Shown here: positions 46,809 through 55,105 of the stretch, piece by piece | Layout of the letters: every line of letters starts with the position of its first letter | Position numbering within the stretch: the first letter of the stretch is position 1 | Source: Sulfurihydrogenibium sp. YO3AOP1 | GTDB taxonomy: Bacteria > Aquificota > Aquificia > Aquificales > Hydrogenothermaceae | DNA: 64,000 nt | Assembly (NCBI RefSeq): GCF_000020325.1 | Contig: NC_010730.1 | Location: 1-64,000 of the forward strand | Direction of reading: 5' to 3' | The notes under the pieces: generated by a model | Told to the model about the DNA's origin: nothing | What the model saw: only the letters and a program-made list of their open reading frames with translations | Database searches by the model: none | Position numbers and translations under genes: made by a program

Positions 46809-46890
46809 ATCGTCATTCTGATCGAAGCGAAGAATCTCCTTTTTCCTCATTTTTAAAAGAGGAGATCCTTCGGACTAAAGTCCTCAGGAT
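46809..46890. repeat. Dispersed repeat pair between uvrA and pepA
   Basis: GATCGTCATTCTGATCGAAG with CGAAGAATCTCC, then GAGGAGATCCTTCGGACTAA with AGTCCTCAGGAT. The two units lie head to head, and almost the same arrangement is found at 38840-38928. Confidence 0.8.
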
Positions 46891-46912
46891 AAGGCAGGGT
46901 TAACCCTGCCTT
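46891..46912. terminator. Hairpin between convergent uvrA and pepA
   Basis: AAGGCAGGG-TTAA-CCCTGCCTT is a perfect 9-bp stem with a 4-base loop between the two convergent genes. Neither side has a strong T-run, so the strength as an intrinsic terminator is uncertain. Confidence 0.6.
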
Positions 46913-46926
46913 GTTGATTTATACGA

Positions 46927-48441
46927 TTACTTACCGATTTTATCAAAGAACTTTGATCTTTTAAGTAAATACCAAGTTATTGTTCTAACAGGTATTCCTG
47001 TTGCGCCTTTTGGGTGATAATACCAACCACTCGTATGATGAGAAGGTCCGGCAATATCTATATGAACCCATGGAATTTTTGGGTCAACGAATTTCTCTAA
47101 GAATAATCCAGCTGTGATAGCACCACCGTATCTTGTCGTTCCAACGTTATAAACATCAGCATGAGGAGCTTTTATCTGCTCTCTTAGTTTATCGTTAAAT
47201 GGAAGTTGCCACATCCATTCTCCTGTTTCTTCAGAAGTTTTTAATATCTCATTTATAAATTTTTGATTATTTCCCATTACTCCGGCTGTAAACTCTCCAA
47301 GAGCAACAACGCAAGCACCGGTCAATGTTGCCATATCTATAATTGCATCTGGTTTTAACTCAGAAGCGTAGGATAAAGCATCAGCAAGGGTCAATCTTCC
47401 TTCTGCATCTGTGTTGCCAACTTCTATTGTTACACCATTTTTAGCTTTTAATATATCATCCGGTCTGTAAGCTTTTCCACTTGGCATATTTTCTGCCGCT
47501 GCCACAATTCCATGAACAGTAATATCAGGCTTTAATTCTCCAATTGCTTTAAAAATTCCAAAAACAGCACAAGCACCTGATTTATCTGACTTCATCCATC
47601 TCATAAAATCGCCAGTTTTTATATTTAAACCACCGCTGTCAAACATTAATCCTTTTCCAACTATAGCAACTTCGCCTTGTGAATTTTTAGGTCTGTATGT
47701 TAAATGTATAAATCTTGGTGGATTATCGCTACCTTTTGCAACTGCCAAGTAAGCACCCATTCCCATTTTTTCAATCTCTTCTTCATCGTAGATTTTGATT
47801 TCAAAACCATACTCTTTTGCAAGCTTTTCTGCAATTTCTGCAAATTGGATTGTGTTGATTACGTTAGCCGGCTCATTTACAAGGTCTCTTGTAAAGTTTT
47901 GTGCTTCTGCAAGAATTTCCCCAATTCTAACAAATTCATTCAATCTGTCTTTATCTTGATTTTTTGGAATATTTACCTGAACTTCTTTTACTTTATGCTC
48001 ATCTTTTTTAGAGAAATATTTATCAAACGAGTAATCTCCAAGTATTAACCCTTCTGTGATGGCTTGAACTACTTCATCATAATTTTCAAACTGTTGTAAG
48101 TTTGTATCAATGATAATATCAGATAGCTTAAGCTCTTTTGCTTTTCTTATTATGTAGCTTGCAACTCTTCTTAAAATATCATTTTCAAATTTTTTCTCCT
48201 TACCAAGCCCGACAATAGCCACATAGTTAGCCTTAATCTTTCCAAGAGTTGGAACTATTAAAAACTTACCTTCTTCAGCTTTATATTTTTGTAGTTTGAT
48301 TAAATCAGAAACTCCACCATTTAAAGCTTTATCTATCTTTTCTAACTCTCCTTCAAGCTTTTTATTATCTTCAAACATTAAGAAAAATACTGCATCTGTC
48401 TTAACGTTATCCAACTTTTTTGTTGTTAAATTTATCTCCAT
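46927..48441 (-). CDS. pepA: Leucyl aminopeptidase (M17)
   Basis: A hexameric cytosolic aminopeptidase with two metal ions. In its 504 residues the catalytic C-terminal domain shows VGKGLMFDSGGLNIK (about 262-276), the M17 signature NTDAEGRLTLADAL (about 343-356), and MATLTGACVVALG. An N-terminal macro-like domain (about 1-160) precedes it. It is a lone minus-strand gene. In some bacteria PepA also binds DNA in site-specific recombination, but nothing here suggests that. Confidence 0.96.
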   Translation of the reverse strand: MEINLTTKKLDNVKTDAVFFLMFEDNKKLEGELEKIDKALNGGVSDLIKLQKYKAEEGKFLIVPTLGKIKANYVAIVGLGKEKKFENDILRRVASYIIRKAKELKLSDIIIDTNLQQFENYDEVVQAITEGLILGDYSFDKYFSKKDEHKVKEVQVNIPKNQDKDRLNEFVRIGEILAEAQNFTRDLVNEPANVINTIQFAEIAEKLAKEYGFEIKIYDEEEIEKMGMGAYLAVAKGSDNPPRFIHLTYRPKNSQGEVAIVGKGLMFDSGGLNIKTGDFMRWMKSDKSGACAVFGIFKAIGELKPDITVHGIVAAAENMPSGKAYRPDDILKAKNGVTIEVGNTDAEGRLTLADALSYASELKPDAIIDMATLTGACVVALGEFTAGVMGNNQKFINEILKTSEETGEWMWQLPFNDKLREQIKAPHADVYNVGTTRYGGAITAGLFLEKFVDPKIPWVHIDIAGPSHHTSGWYYHPKGATGIPVRTITWYLLKRSKFFDKIGK

Positions 48442-48850
48442 CTATCTACTCCTTTGATTTTAGATTTCTTAAATATAATTATAATATACCTTGGAGTAAT
48501 AAATTCAAAAAAGTATTAGATTCTTCACCGCCTACAGAATAACCAGAAAGAATATTCTTTCTCCGATGTTTGATCTCAGGATTTTTAATTCTAAGGTCAT
48601 TAGTCAGGACGACTTCTTCTTTAAATTTTGGTAATCGCTTAAAATAATCCACCTATGCTATTAGCATCATCAGAAGAAAAAGCAGAGGAAATTTTAAGAG
48701 AAAAGGTATACTTAAAACATTTGATGGCTGTCCTTTCTGTCATTTTTGATTTTTTAGATTTTCCAAAACTATTATGACCTATACGGAAATTTGATTTTTT
48801 AATTTCATGTGTTATAATTTACTGTAAATATAAAATATAGGAGTTAAATT
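48442..48850. other. Gene-poor gap with weak repeats and a possible small reading frame
   Basis: About 410 bases. Near 48520-48560 is a degraded AGATTCTTCACCGCCTACAG repeat unit. A 40-codon frame at 48655-48777 (MLLASSEEKAEEILREK..., ending FDFLDFPKLL) has no clear ribosome binding site and looks like a relic of an older gene; I cannot name it. The end of the gap holds the peroxiredoxin promoter. Confidence 0.4.
48791..48818 (+). promoter_or_regulatory. Promoter of the peroxiredoxin-tatA group
   Basis: TTGATT (48791-48796) and TATAAT (48813-48818) are 16 bases apart, 33 bases before the start codon at 48851. ATAGGAGT is the ribosome binding site. Confidence 0.65.
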
Positions 48851-49318
48851 ATGGCTAAAGCTATTCAAAATTTTGAATTATTAAATACAGAAGATAAGCT
48901 TGTATCTTTAAATGATTCACTTGGTCAAGGAAAACCAATTTTTATTTACATCTATCCAACGGATGAAAAATTTAAATGCAATAGATCTGAATGCCCATTT
49001 AAAGAAAACTTAGAAAAAATTCAAAAAGAAGGTGTGATTGTAATAGGAATTAGCCAAGACACGGTTGAAGAACATAGAGAGTTTAAACATAAATACAACA
49101 TAAATTTTGAACTTTTATCTGACCCTACGTTGGGAACAGTAAAAGGATTAGGAGCTTATGAAAAAGTATTTGTAAATGGGATAGAAAAAGAAAAGGTCAT
49201 AAGAAAAGGAATCCTTGTAGATGACAAAGGACATATTATAAAAGAATGGGAACCTCTTAAAATAGAAGAGGAAACCGAAGATGTTATAAAAGTAATTAGG
49301 TCATTAAAATCTCACTAA
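48851..49318 (+). CDS. Peroxiredoxin of the Bcp/AhpC-TSA type
   Basis: A thiol peroxidase that reduces hydrogen peroxide and organic peroxides in the cytosol. The 155 residues carry the Bcp pattern C-x4-C in YPTDEKFKCNRSECPFKENL: the peroxidatic Cys is near residue 43 and the resolving Cys five residues later. The canonical TPGCT is altered to KFKCN, so it is a divergent member. GISQDTVEEHREFKHKYNIN and LLSDPTLGTVKGLGAY are family features. It is the first gene of a plus-strand group with tatA. Confidence 0.88.
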   Translation: MAKAIQNFELLNTEDKLVSLNDSLGQGKPIFIYIYPTDEKFKCNRSECPFKENLEKIQKEGVIVIGISQDTVEEHREFKHKYNINFELLSDPTLGTVKGLGAYEKVFVNGIEKEKVIRKGILVDDKGHIIKEWEPLKIEEETEDVIKVIRSLKSH

Positions 49319-49333
49319 CAGGAGGATGATATA

Positions 49334-49558
49334 ATGGGTTCTATTGGAATGACAGAGCTTTTACTAATATTTGGAATTATAGTTTTACTATTTGGTGCAA
49401 AAAAGTTGCCTGAGATAGGAAGAGGATTAGGCGAAGGAATCAGAAGCTTTAAGTCGGCTATATCTGGCGAAGAGAAGAAAGAAGATGAAAAAGTTGTCAC
49501 ACCTAAGGAAATAGAAGCAGAAGTAATAAAAAAAGAAAAAGTTAAAGAAAATGCTTAA
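49334..49558 (+). CDS. tatA: Twin-arginine translocase subunit TatA/E
   Basis: The pore-forming component of the Tat pathway, which exports folded proteins. In its 74 residues one N-terminal membrane helix (about 6-20), the conserved FGAKKLPEIGRGLGEGIRSF amphipathic helix (about 20-39), and a charged tail are textbook TatA. GGAGGATGATATA lies before the ATG. The gene two places downstream encodes a protein with a Tat signal. TatC is not in the window. Confidence 0.95.
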   Translation: MGSIGMTELLLIFGIIVLLFGAKKLPEIGRGLGEGIRSFKSAISGEEKKEDEKVVTPKEIEAEVIKKEKVKENA

Positions 49559-49564
49559 TGAATT

Positions 49565-51085
49565 TTGCTCATAAAAAGATTACTATTAATTAAAACTTTA
49601 CTACTGCTTATATTTAATACCAGCAAAGCCTATCCTGTCGAGCTGGTTGATTTAAAAACATACTTAAAGAATGATAAAAGTTTAAAAAGTTTATATCAAT
49701 TTACTAATTTTTCACCGATTTGGATAAACGATAGTTTTGAAGAAAAAACTGAAAAACTTAGAAATCTAATAGAAGTGTTGGATAAAGAAGGTTTAAATCC
49801 ATCAAACTACAACTTCTTCTTAAGCAGAAATCCTGTAAAAGATGAGATTGAACTATCAAAACTCACTTTAAAAATTTGCTTAGACCTTTATAATGGAACT
49901 ATAAATCCTAAAGAAATTTTTAGAACTTGGAACTTACCAAAGAAAAAATTTAACAAATATAAAGAACTTGCCAATATTATCAAAGAAAATCAATTAGAAA
50001 ACTTGCCTGAACTCTGTCAACCAAATTACGATGGTTATTTAGCATTAAAAAAATATTTATCAAAATACCATGAAATCATAGCATCAAATCCATATTTACC
50101 AAAGATAAATAAAAAATTAAAACCGAAAACAAAAGATAAAGAAGTCAAAAAATTAAGACAGCTTTTGTATATCTATGGTTTTTATAACGGAAACACAAAT
50201 TCTGATGTATATGACGATGAACTTTTGGAATCGGTAAAGAGATTTCAAGAAAGTAGAAACTTAGAAGCAGACGGAATAATAGGCGTCAAAACATTAAGCG
50301 AATTAAACAGACCTCTTAATGAATTAATTGATATTATTAAAATCAACATGGAAAAATACAGATGGTTGCCTGAAAATTTAGCTGAAAATAGGATAGAAAT
50401 TAATATTCCTTCATTTGAACTAAAATATTACGAAAATGATATAGAAGTATTAAGTACAGAGGTTATTGTTGGAAAAAATTATGAAGAAGATTTTAGACCA
50501 ACACCTATATACTACGGTAAAATTGAGAAAATTACGTTAAATCCATACTGGTATGTACCTAAGAAAATTGCAGCAAAAGATATTCTTAAAAAGATAAAGT
50601 CTAATCCAAGATTTTTAGAAGATTTTGGTTTTAAAGTTTTTTATAACGGTCAAGAAGTTGATTATAAAAAGATAAATTGGCGTAAATATAATGAAAGTAA
50701 TTTTAACTTTACTTTGATACAAAGTCCCGGTGATAAAAACTTTTTAGGAAGAATAAGAATAACATTTTCAAACCCATTTCAAGTTTATTTACATGATACT
50801 CCATTCAAAGAATTGTTCAAACAGAAAAGAAGAGCATTTAGTTCTGGTTGTATAAGAATCAATGATGCTTTGTCTTTAACTTCGTATATCTTAAACAAAG
50901 ATAAAAATGAAATAGTAAATTTTATAAATAGTAATAAAACACTTGATTTAGTTCCTTCAAAAAATATTTATGTTTATATTTTTTATTTCACAGCATTAGT
51001 AAAAAATGATACAATATATTTTTATGAAGATTTGTATAATTTTGATAAAAAGATTTTAAATTTAATGTTGGATATTGATGAATAG
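49565..51085 (+). CDS. L,D-transpeptidase (YkuD domain) with peptidoglycan-binding domain
   Basis: A YcbB-like enzyme that makes 3-3 cross-links in peptidoglycan. The 506 residues start with a signal peptide (about 1-22, cleaved near NTSKA). A peptidoglycan-binding helical domain (about 190-240, RLLYIYGFYNG-like opening, then SVKRFQESRNLEADGIIGVK) and the YkuD domain follow. The active site is YLHDTPFKELF ... RAFSSGCIRI, with His and Cys. The start is a TTG at 49565, 6 bases after tatA, which fits the signal peptide exactly. It overlaps the next gene by 8 bases. Confidence 0.9.
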   Translation: MLIKRLLLIKTLLLLIFNTSKAYPVELVDLKTYLKNDKSLKSLYQFTNFSPIWINDSFEEKTEKLRNLIEVLDKEGLNPSNYNFFLSRNPVKDEIELSKLTLKICLDLYNGTINPKEIFRTWNLPKKKFNKYKELANIIKENQLENLPELCQPNYDGYLALKKYLSKYHEIIASNPYLPKINKKLKPKTKDKEVKKLRQLLYIYGFYNGNTNSDVYDDELLESVKRFQESRNLEADGIIGVKTLSELNRPLNELIDIIKINMEKYRWLPENLAENRIEINIPSFELKYYENDIEVLSTEVIVGKNYEEDFRPTPIYYGKIEKITLNPYWYVPKKIAAKDILKKIKSNPRFLEDFGFKVFYNGQEVDYKKINWRKYNESNFNFTLIQSPGDKNFLGRIRITFSNPFQVYLHDTPFKELFKQKRRAFSSGCIRINDALSLTSYILNKDKNEIVNFINSNKTLDLVPSKNIYVYIFYFTALVKNDTIYFYEDLYNFDKKILNLMLDIDE

Positions 51086-51617
51086 AAGAGATTTTTTAAA
51101 ATTCGGCTTAATTACAGGTTTTTGTGTACTGGTTCCAAAATCCTTTGGTAGTATTGTTAATAGTTACTTCCAAGCAAGAATTCTTTATTTTTATAATACA
51201 CATACAGGAGAATTTTTAAAAGAGATATTTTACGAAAATGGAAGGTACAATGAAGAAGGTTTAAAGAATATTTTTTATATTTTAAGGGATTTTAGAACTA
51301 ATGAAATTGCTGAAATTGATATAAAATTAATAGATACACTTTACATATTAACAAAAACTTTAGAAGTAAACAATAGACCCATAAATATCATTTCTGGGTA
51401 TAGATCTCCAAAAACAAACAATCTTTTGAGAGAATTAAGTTCAGGGGTTGCAAAAAATAGCTTGCACATGCAAGGGAAAGCAATTGATATAAACATTTCT
51501 GGAGTTCCATTACATATTTTAAGAGATGCGGCAATATCCCTCAAAGCTGGTGGTGTAGGATATTACCTATCTTCTAATTTTGTGCATATAGACACTGGAA
51601 GAATAAGATATTGGTAA
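51078..51617 (+). CDS. Tat-exported DUF882/YcbK-type M15 peptidase-like protein
   Basis: A 179-residue protein with a twin-arginine signal: MNRRDFLKFGLITGFCVLVP contains RRDFLK. The domain has SGYRSPKTNNLLRE, SLHMQGKAIDINISG (H and D zinc ligands) and NFVHIDTGRIRYW (second His), as in YcbK and D,D-carboxypeptidase relatives. It probably trims cell wall in the periplasm and is exported folded. The start is the ATG at 51078; a TTG one codon earlier is less likely. It follows the L,D-transpeptidase and tatA, so substrate, exporter and partner enzyme sit together. Confidence 0.9.
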   Translation: MNRRDFLKFGLITGFCVLVPKSFGSIVNSYFQARILYFYNTHTGEFLKEIFYENGRYNEEGLKNIFYILRDFRTNEIAEIDIKLIDTLYILTKTLEVNNRPINIISGYRSPKTNNLLRELSSGVAKNSLHMQGKAIDINISGVPLHILRDAAISLKAGGVGYYLSSNFVHIDTGRIRYW

Positions 51618-52001
51618 TTATTCTCCTTCAGCCATCTCTTCAATAATTGGGTTACAAGCTTCTACAAATCCACACTTTGGACAAACATAACATTCTCTTG
51701 TATTTTTATTTTCATCCAAGATTTCATTCCATATTGTTATCCATCCACAATTAAAACATCTTTTTGTATCTACCAACAAGTCTCCGTTTGCATATTCAAA
51801 ATCCTTACCATTGAAATAGATAAATCCATTTTCATCTCTTATAAATTCACCATTATAAGCTTGATCTGGAATTTGTAAATTATTTTCGATAGAGTATTCT
51901 ATGGCTTCAAAAACTGTACTAAACTCTTTTAAAACATTTTCATTCAATGCATCTTTCACAAATACTTTTCCATTGTTTCCAACAATTACAACTTTTTTCA
52001 T
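51618..52001 (-). CDS. Small zinc-ribbon protein of unknown function
   Basis: A 127-residue cytosolic protein. Residues about 1-75 show a beta-rich part with short repeats of the form NGKVFVKDAL and NGEFIRDENG. The C-terminal half has CFNCGW and CYVCPKCGFVEAC, a likely zinc ribbon with C-x2-C pairs. I do not recognise the family. It converges with the M15-like gene without a gap; AAGGAGGGT lies before its ATG. Confidence 0.75.
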   Translation of the reverse strand: MKKVVIVGNNGKVFVKDALNENVLKEFSTVFEAIEYSIENNLQIPDQAYNGEFIRDENGFIYFNGKDFEYANGDLLVDTKRCFNCGWITIWNEILDENKNTRECYVCPKCGFVEACNPIIEEMAEGE

Positions 52002-52168
52002 GATTTACCCTCCTTTTTAAATTAAAGTTACTCTTTTTCTGATTTAAATTTAAACCAAAAAAATTAATTAGCAAGCAATTTTTAGACTTTCGTAAAATTT
52101 TAGTACGGCTAATAAAAAGTGAGTAAGTGAGAGAGTGAAAGGTAGGCAATAGTAAAAAAGAAGAGAAG

Positions 52169-52241
52169 TGGTCGGTATAGGACTTGAACCTATGACCCCC
52201 TGCGTGTCGAGCAGGTGCTCTGCCAACTGAGCTAACCGACC
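52169..52241 (-). tRNA. tRNA-Val (GAC)
   Basis: On the minus strand the 7-bp acceptor stem GGTCGGT/ACCGACC, the D arm (TAGCTCAGTTGGCAGAGC), the anticodon stem CCTGC/GCAGG and the T arm GGTTCAAGTCC are all present. The loop is TCGACAC with GAC at the anticodon position. Position 33 reads C where U is nearly invariant. CCA is not encoded. Confidence 0.9.
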
Positions 52242-52265
52242 ATGTTATTATGAGTTTTAAAGAAA

Positions 52266-52340
<75 letters not shown>

Positions 52341-52351
52341 ATATTTAGAAG

Positions 52352-52424
52352 TGAGTCGCCTGGGAATCGAACCCAGGACCACCGGTTTAAAAGACCGGTG
52401 CTCTACCGACTGAGCTAGCGACTC
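52352..52424 (-). tRNA. tRNA-Lys (TTT)
   Basis: Minus strand: the acceptor stem GAGTCGC/GCGACTC, the anticodon stem CCGGT/ACCGG with loop CTTTTAA (anticodon TTT), and the T arm GGTTCGATTCC. No encoded CCA. It is the first gene of the Lys-Glu-Val cluster. Confidence 0.95.
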
Positions 52425-52464
52425 ACAAAAGAGATATATATTATACATCATTTAAGACTTTTGT

Positions 52465-53592
52465 TCAAGTATCTGTATAGGTCATACCAGTTTGGGAAAA
52501 TTCCGATTTTCTTGAATTTATAATATCACAAAAGTATGCAATAGGTGATTTTTTGTTTAAACTATGATGAGGTCTTTCTATGTTATACCATAGCATATAC
52601 TCCATCATTTTTTTATTAAACTCATAAACATCTTTTAATTCATAATCTTCGTAGTACATGATAAATTCATCCTGTAATGTCCTATTCATTCTCTCTACAT
52701 ATGCTTGTCCTTTTGGATATCTTGGATAGTTAAAATAATGTTTTATATCTTTTTTCTTTAATGCCTTGCTAAACTCACCCAAGAATTCACTGCCATTATC
52801 TGTTTGTATACCTTTTATCTCAAATGGTATTGCTTTTATTAATTTCTCTAAAAAGTCCTTTGCGTTTTTACTGTTTAGCCTGTCATATGCAAAAGTAAAA
52901 GAGATTCTTGTTTTTACATCCTTGGCTACAAATATATAAACTTTTCTACCATTTACATATTCATGCTTTGTATCTATTTGTACCAATTCTCCTGGTTTTG
53001 TTGGTTTTTTGTCTTTATATCTATCTTTCTTTGTTTTCTTTTTATCTTCTTTCACTATTAGCTTTCCAGTTCTTCCGTTGATTGTGATTCTTTGCCTGGC
53101 GTACTCATGATTTAACTTCCTTTCCTCTTTAAGCATTTTTATTATATTTCCAATTGAACTTGCAGATATCGTAGGAATATTGTGCTGCTTGCAGAGTTTA
53201 TCAAGTAAAACCTTTATTTTTTCTTTCCCAAGCTTAGGATGTTTCTTTCTTATTTCTAAAACTAATTGTTTATGTTTTTCTGTTATTTTTTGTAATTTTT
53301 CTAATTTCATTCCTTTTTTTGATATATAACGATTTTTAAGAGATACGAGATTGTTATTACTGCTTTTATACTCTTTAATCCATCTGTATATGGTAGATTT
53401 TGATACACCAAAAGCTTCAACTGCAACCTTCACTGAATGTTTTAAAGCAAACTCTACAACTTGCAATCTAAAGATTATTTCTGGATGTTTTTCCATAACA
53501 TCATCTAATTCTTTTACTTGTTTTAAAAGCTTTCTTTCAAGTGTATTAATTCTCTGAAGAATGTAGGTAGATGCTCCTACTTTCTTTCTCAT
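52465..53592 (-). CDS. IS481-type transposase with DDE integrase core
   Basis: A single-frame transposase of 375 residues. An N-terminal helix-turn-helix (AVEAFGVSKSTIYRWIKEY, about 57-75) precedes the rve domain with D207 (QIDTKHEY), D265 (TDNGSEF) and E300 (VERMNRTLQDEF). The basic linker (about 180-200, KKKTKKDRYKDKKP) is typical. The frame is intact, so it could be active. Its C-terminus extends past the left terminal repeat into flanking DNA by 3 codons. Confidence 0.92.
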   Translation of the reverse strand: MRKKVGASTYILQRINTLERKLLKQVKELDDVMEKHPEIIFRLQVVEFALKHSVKVAVEAFGVSKSTIYRWIKEYKSSNNNLVSLKNRYISKKGMKLEKLQKITEKHKQLVLEIRKKHPKLGKEKIKVLLDKLCKQHNIPTISASSIGNIIKMLKEERKLNHEYARQRITINGRTGKLIVKEDKKKTKKDRYKDKKPTKPGELVQIDTKHEYVNGRKVYIFVAKDVKTRISFTFAYDRLNSKNAKDFLEKLIKAIPFEIKGIQTDNGSEFLGEFSKALKKKDIKHYFNYPRYPKGQAYVERMNRTLQDEFIMYYEDYELKDVYEFNKKMMEYMLWYNIERPHHSLNKKSPIAYFCDIINSRKSEFSQTGMTYTDT

Positions 53593-53662
53593 CTTTATCC
53601 CCCGATTTTCATAATTTTAAATTCTTATATTATATTTTCCCATATTTCTTTTAGCTTATACA
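52474..53662 (-). mobile_element. IS481-like insertion sequence
   Basis: The ends are imperfect inverted repeats: TGTATAGGTCAT...TGGGAAAAT from 52474, and on the other strand from 53662 TGTATAAGCTAA...TGGGAAAAT. The length is about 1189 bases. I see no target duplication. The right flank (GATGACAG, then GAATGATAAACATTAAAGGA) is the dispersed repeat also found at about 38922-38958, but the left flank is unrelated DNA next to tRNA-Lys, so part of the target side may have been lost. Confidence 0.75.
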
Positions 53663-53665
53663 ACG

Positions 53666-53840
53666 ATGACAGTCAAAGGTTGAATGATAAACATTAAAGG
53701 AAGGATAACCTTAGATGTCATTCTACAGCCGTGCGAAGAATCTCCTTCATTTTACTTCTCACTTATTCACTGTATGGGCAATTCATGAATTGCCTTTACT
53801 CACTTTCTCACCTTTTAAAGAGGAAACATTTTAGCCCTCG
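53666..53840. repeat. Dispersed repeat block beside the IS481-like element
   Basis: Contains GATGACAG with TGAATGATAAACATTAAAGG, GTCATTCTACAGCCGTGCGA with AGAATCTCC (about 53719-53747), CTCAC runs, and the perfect 18-bp palindrome GGCAATTCATGAATTGCC at 53777-53794. Confidence 0.75.
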
Positions 53841-53942
53841 GCTTTAGGATAACCAACAAAGACAAGCCAAATTTACATATACATCATGCAACTTACATGA
53901 ATTTTAAAACACTCTCTACAATTACTTAATATAAAATCTAAA

Positions 53943-53970
53943 AATCCCCCCAAGGCTTTAGACCTTGGAG
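53943..53970 (-). terminator. Intrinsic terminator of the glnB-amtB-porin operon
   Basis: Minus strand: CTCCAAGGTC-TAAA-GCCTTGGGG forms a strong GC-rich hairpin followed by GGATTTTT. It lies 34 bases after the porin stop codon. Confidence 0.8.
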
Positions 53971-54003
53971 GCAAGGTGTTGGAGGTTAACCTGAAAAAGC
54001 TTA

Positions 54004-55074
54004 TTAGAACAAAAATCCAAACTCAGCAGCAGCAGATACTTTCGTATCTTTTGGATTTCCAGAACTATCTGCAAATATTTTGTTATCTGAGTTTACATAA
54101 GAAACTTCAGCTCTAACGTATGTGTTTTTTGTTGGTCTAAATGTTGGGGTTGCTGTAATAGTCCAGGCTTTAGATGCACCATTATAAATACCGCTTTCTT
54201 TTCCTTTAGAACCGCCATTCACATACTCAATTCTCACAGGTAAAGAGAAATTGCCAAATTTTGGAATAATATAACCAGCTACACCATAGCCTTTACTATC
54301 ATATCCAGAATCTTTTGCTGTACTATCTAACCATTGATAGTCAAAGTTAATTCCTACGTCTAAATTATCATTAATAGATTTTGAAAGGACAATATCTACT
54401 AAGTTTTTATATGCTGTGTAATCATAATAAGATATTGCATAATTAATACCGTAAAGCATACCAAGAGAACCTACTGCATAAGCTCCGGATAATGATAAAT
54501 CTCTCCCAGAAGGACTCTTAATCTTTGCAAAATCTCCATCAGAGTATATTTTATCTTTGCTTGCTTCTGCATAGAATTTAATATCTCCTACTGCATAAGT
54601 GATTCTTGCACCGGGATAAATAAACGGCTGTGCAAACCATACAGCTCCGTATGTGATGTTTGGATTTGTAAATGATGTTGCAAGTTCGTATCCAATATTT
54701 GTTGTAAGTAGTCCTGCATCAAATGTTAGACTGCTAATTGGTTTATAGCTTAATACTGCATAGATAGGTCCAAAGCTTTTGTTAATGATTGCTTTGTTAT
54801 CAACCAATCCACCATCATAAACAGTTGGAAGTAATACTGTTCCAAATCCTACATTAAAGCCAATTCCTCCATCTTTTGCATCAGAGCTAAGCCCAAGAAT
54901 AAAGTTAGACACTTTAAAGCTGTCATGATTGCTTGAACCAGTATTGTTTGATGCAAAATAACCTGTTGTCAATGCTCCATCAATTTTAATATCACTGTTT
55001 GCTACAGTGATCTGTCCAGCATTTGCAACCGCAACGCTGAAGATTGCTCCTGATAGTACTGCTAATTTTTTCAT
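54004..55074 (-). CDS. Outer-membrane porin-like protein, part of the ammonium operon
   Basis: A 356-residue beta-barrel protein with a signal peptide (MKKLAVLSGAIFSVAVANAG, cleaved near ANA). Many alternating hydrophobic beta strands and a terminal aromatic (AAAEFGFLF) mark an outer-membrane porin; I cannot name the family. A longer frame begins inside amtB, but AAAGGAGG before the ATG at 55074 and the signal peptide fix the start. It follows amtB by 31 bases and precedes the terminator, so it is probably induced with ammonium uptake and may admit nitrogen sources. Confidence 0.85.
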   Translation of the reverse strand: MKKLAVLSGAIFSVAVANAGQITVANSDIKIDGALTTGYFASNNTGSSNHDSFKVSNFILGLSSDAKDGGIGFNVGFGTVLLPTVYDGGLVDNKAIINKSFGPIYAVLSYKPISSLTFDAGLLTTNIGYELATSFTNPNITYGAVWFAQPFIYPGARITYAVGDIKFYAEASKDKIYSDGDFAKIKSPSGRDLSLSGAYAVGSLGMLYGINYAISYYDYTAYKNLVDIVLSKSINDNLDVGINFDYQWLDSTAKDSGYDSKGYGVAGYIIPKFGNFSLPVRIEYVNGGSKGKESGIYNGASKAWTITATPTFRPTKNTYVRAEVSYVNSDNKIFADSSGNPKDTKVSAAAEFGFLF

Positions 55075-55105
55075 GACAAATGCCTCCTTTAAATTAAAAT
55101 TTTTA

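Noticed and set aside
48655-48777. A 40-codon small gene upstream of the peroxiredoxin
   Set aside because: No ribosome binding site, no recognisable family, and surrounded by degraded repeat. Noted in the gap description but not called as a gene.
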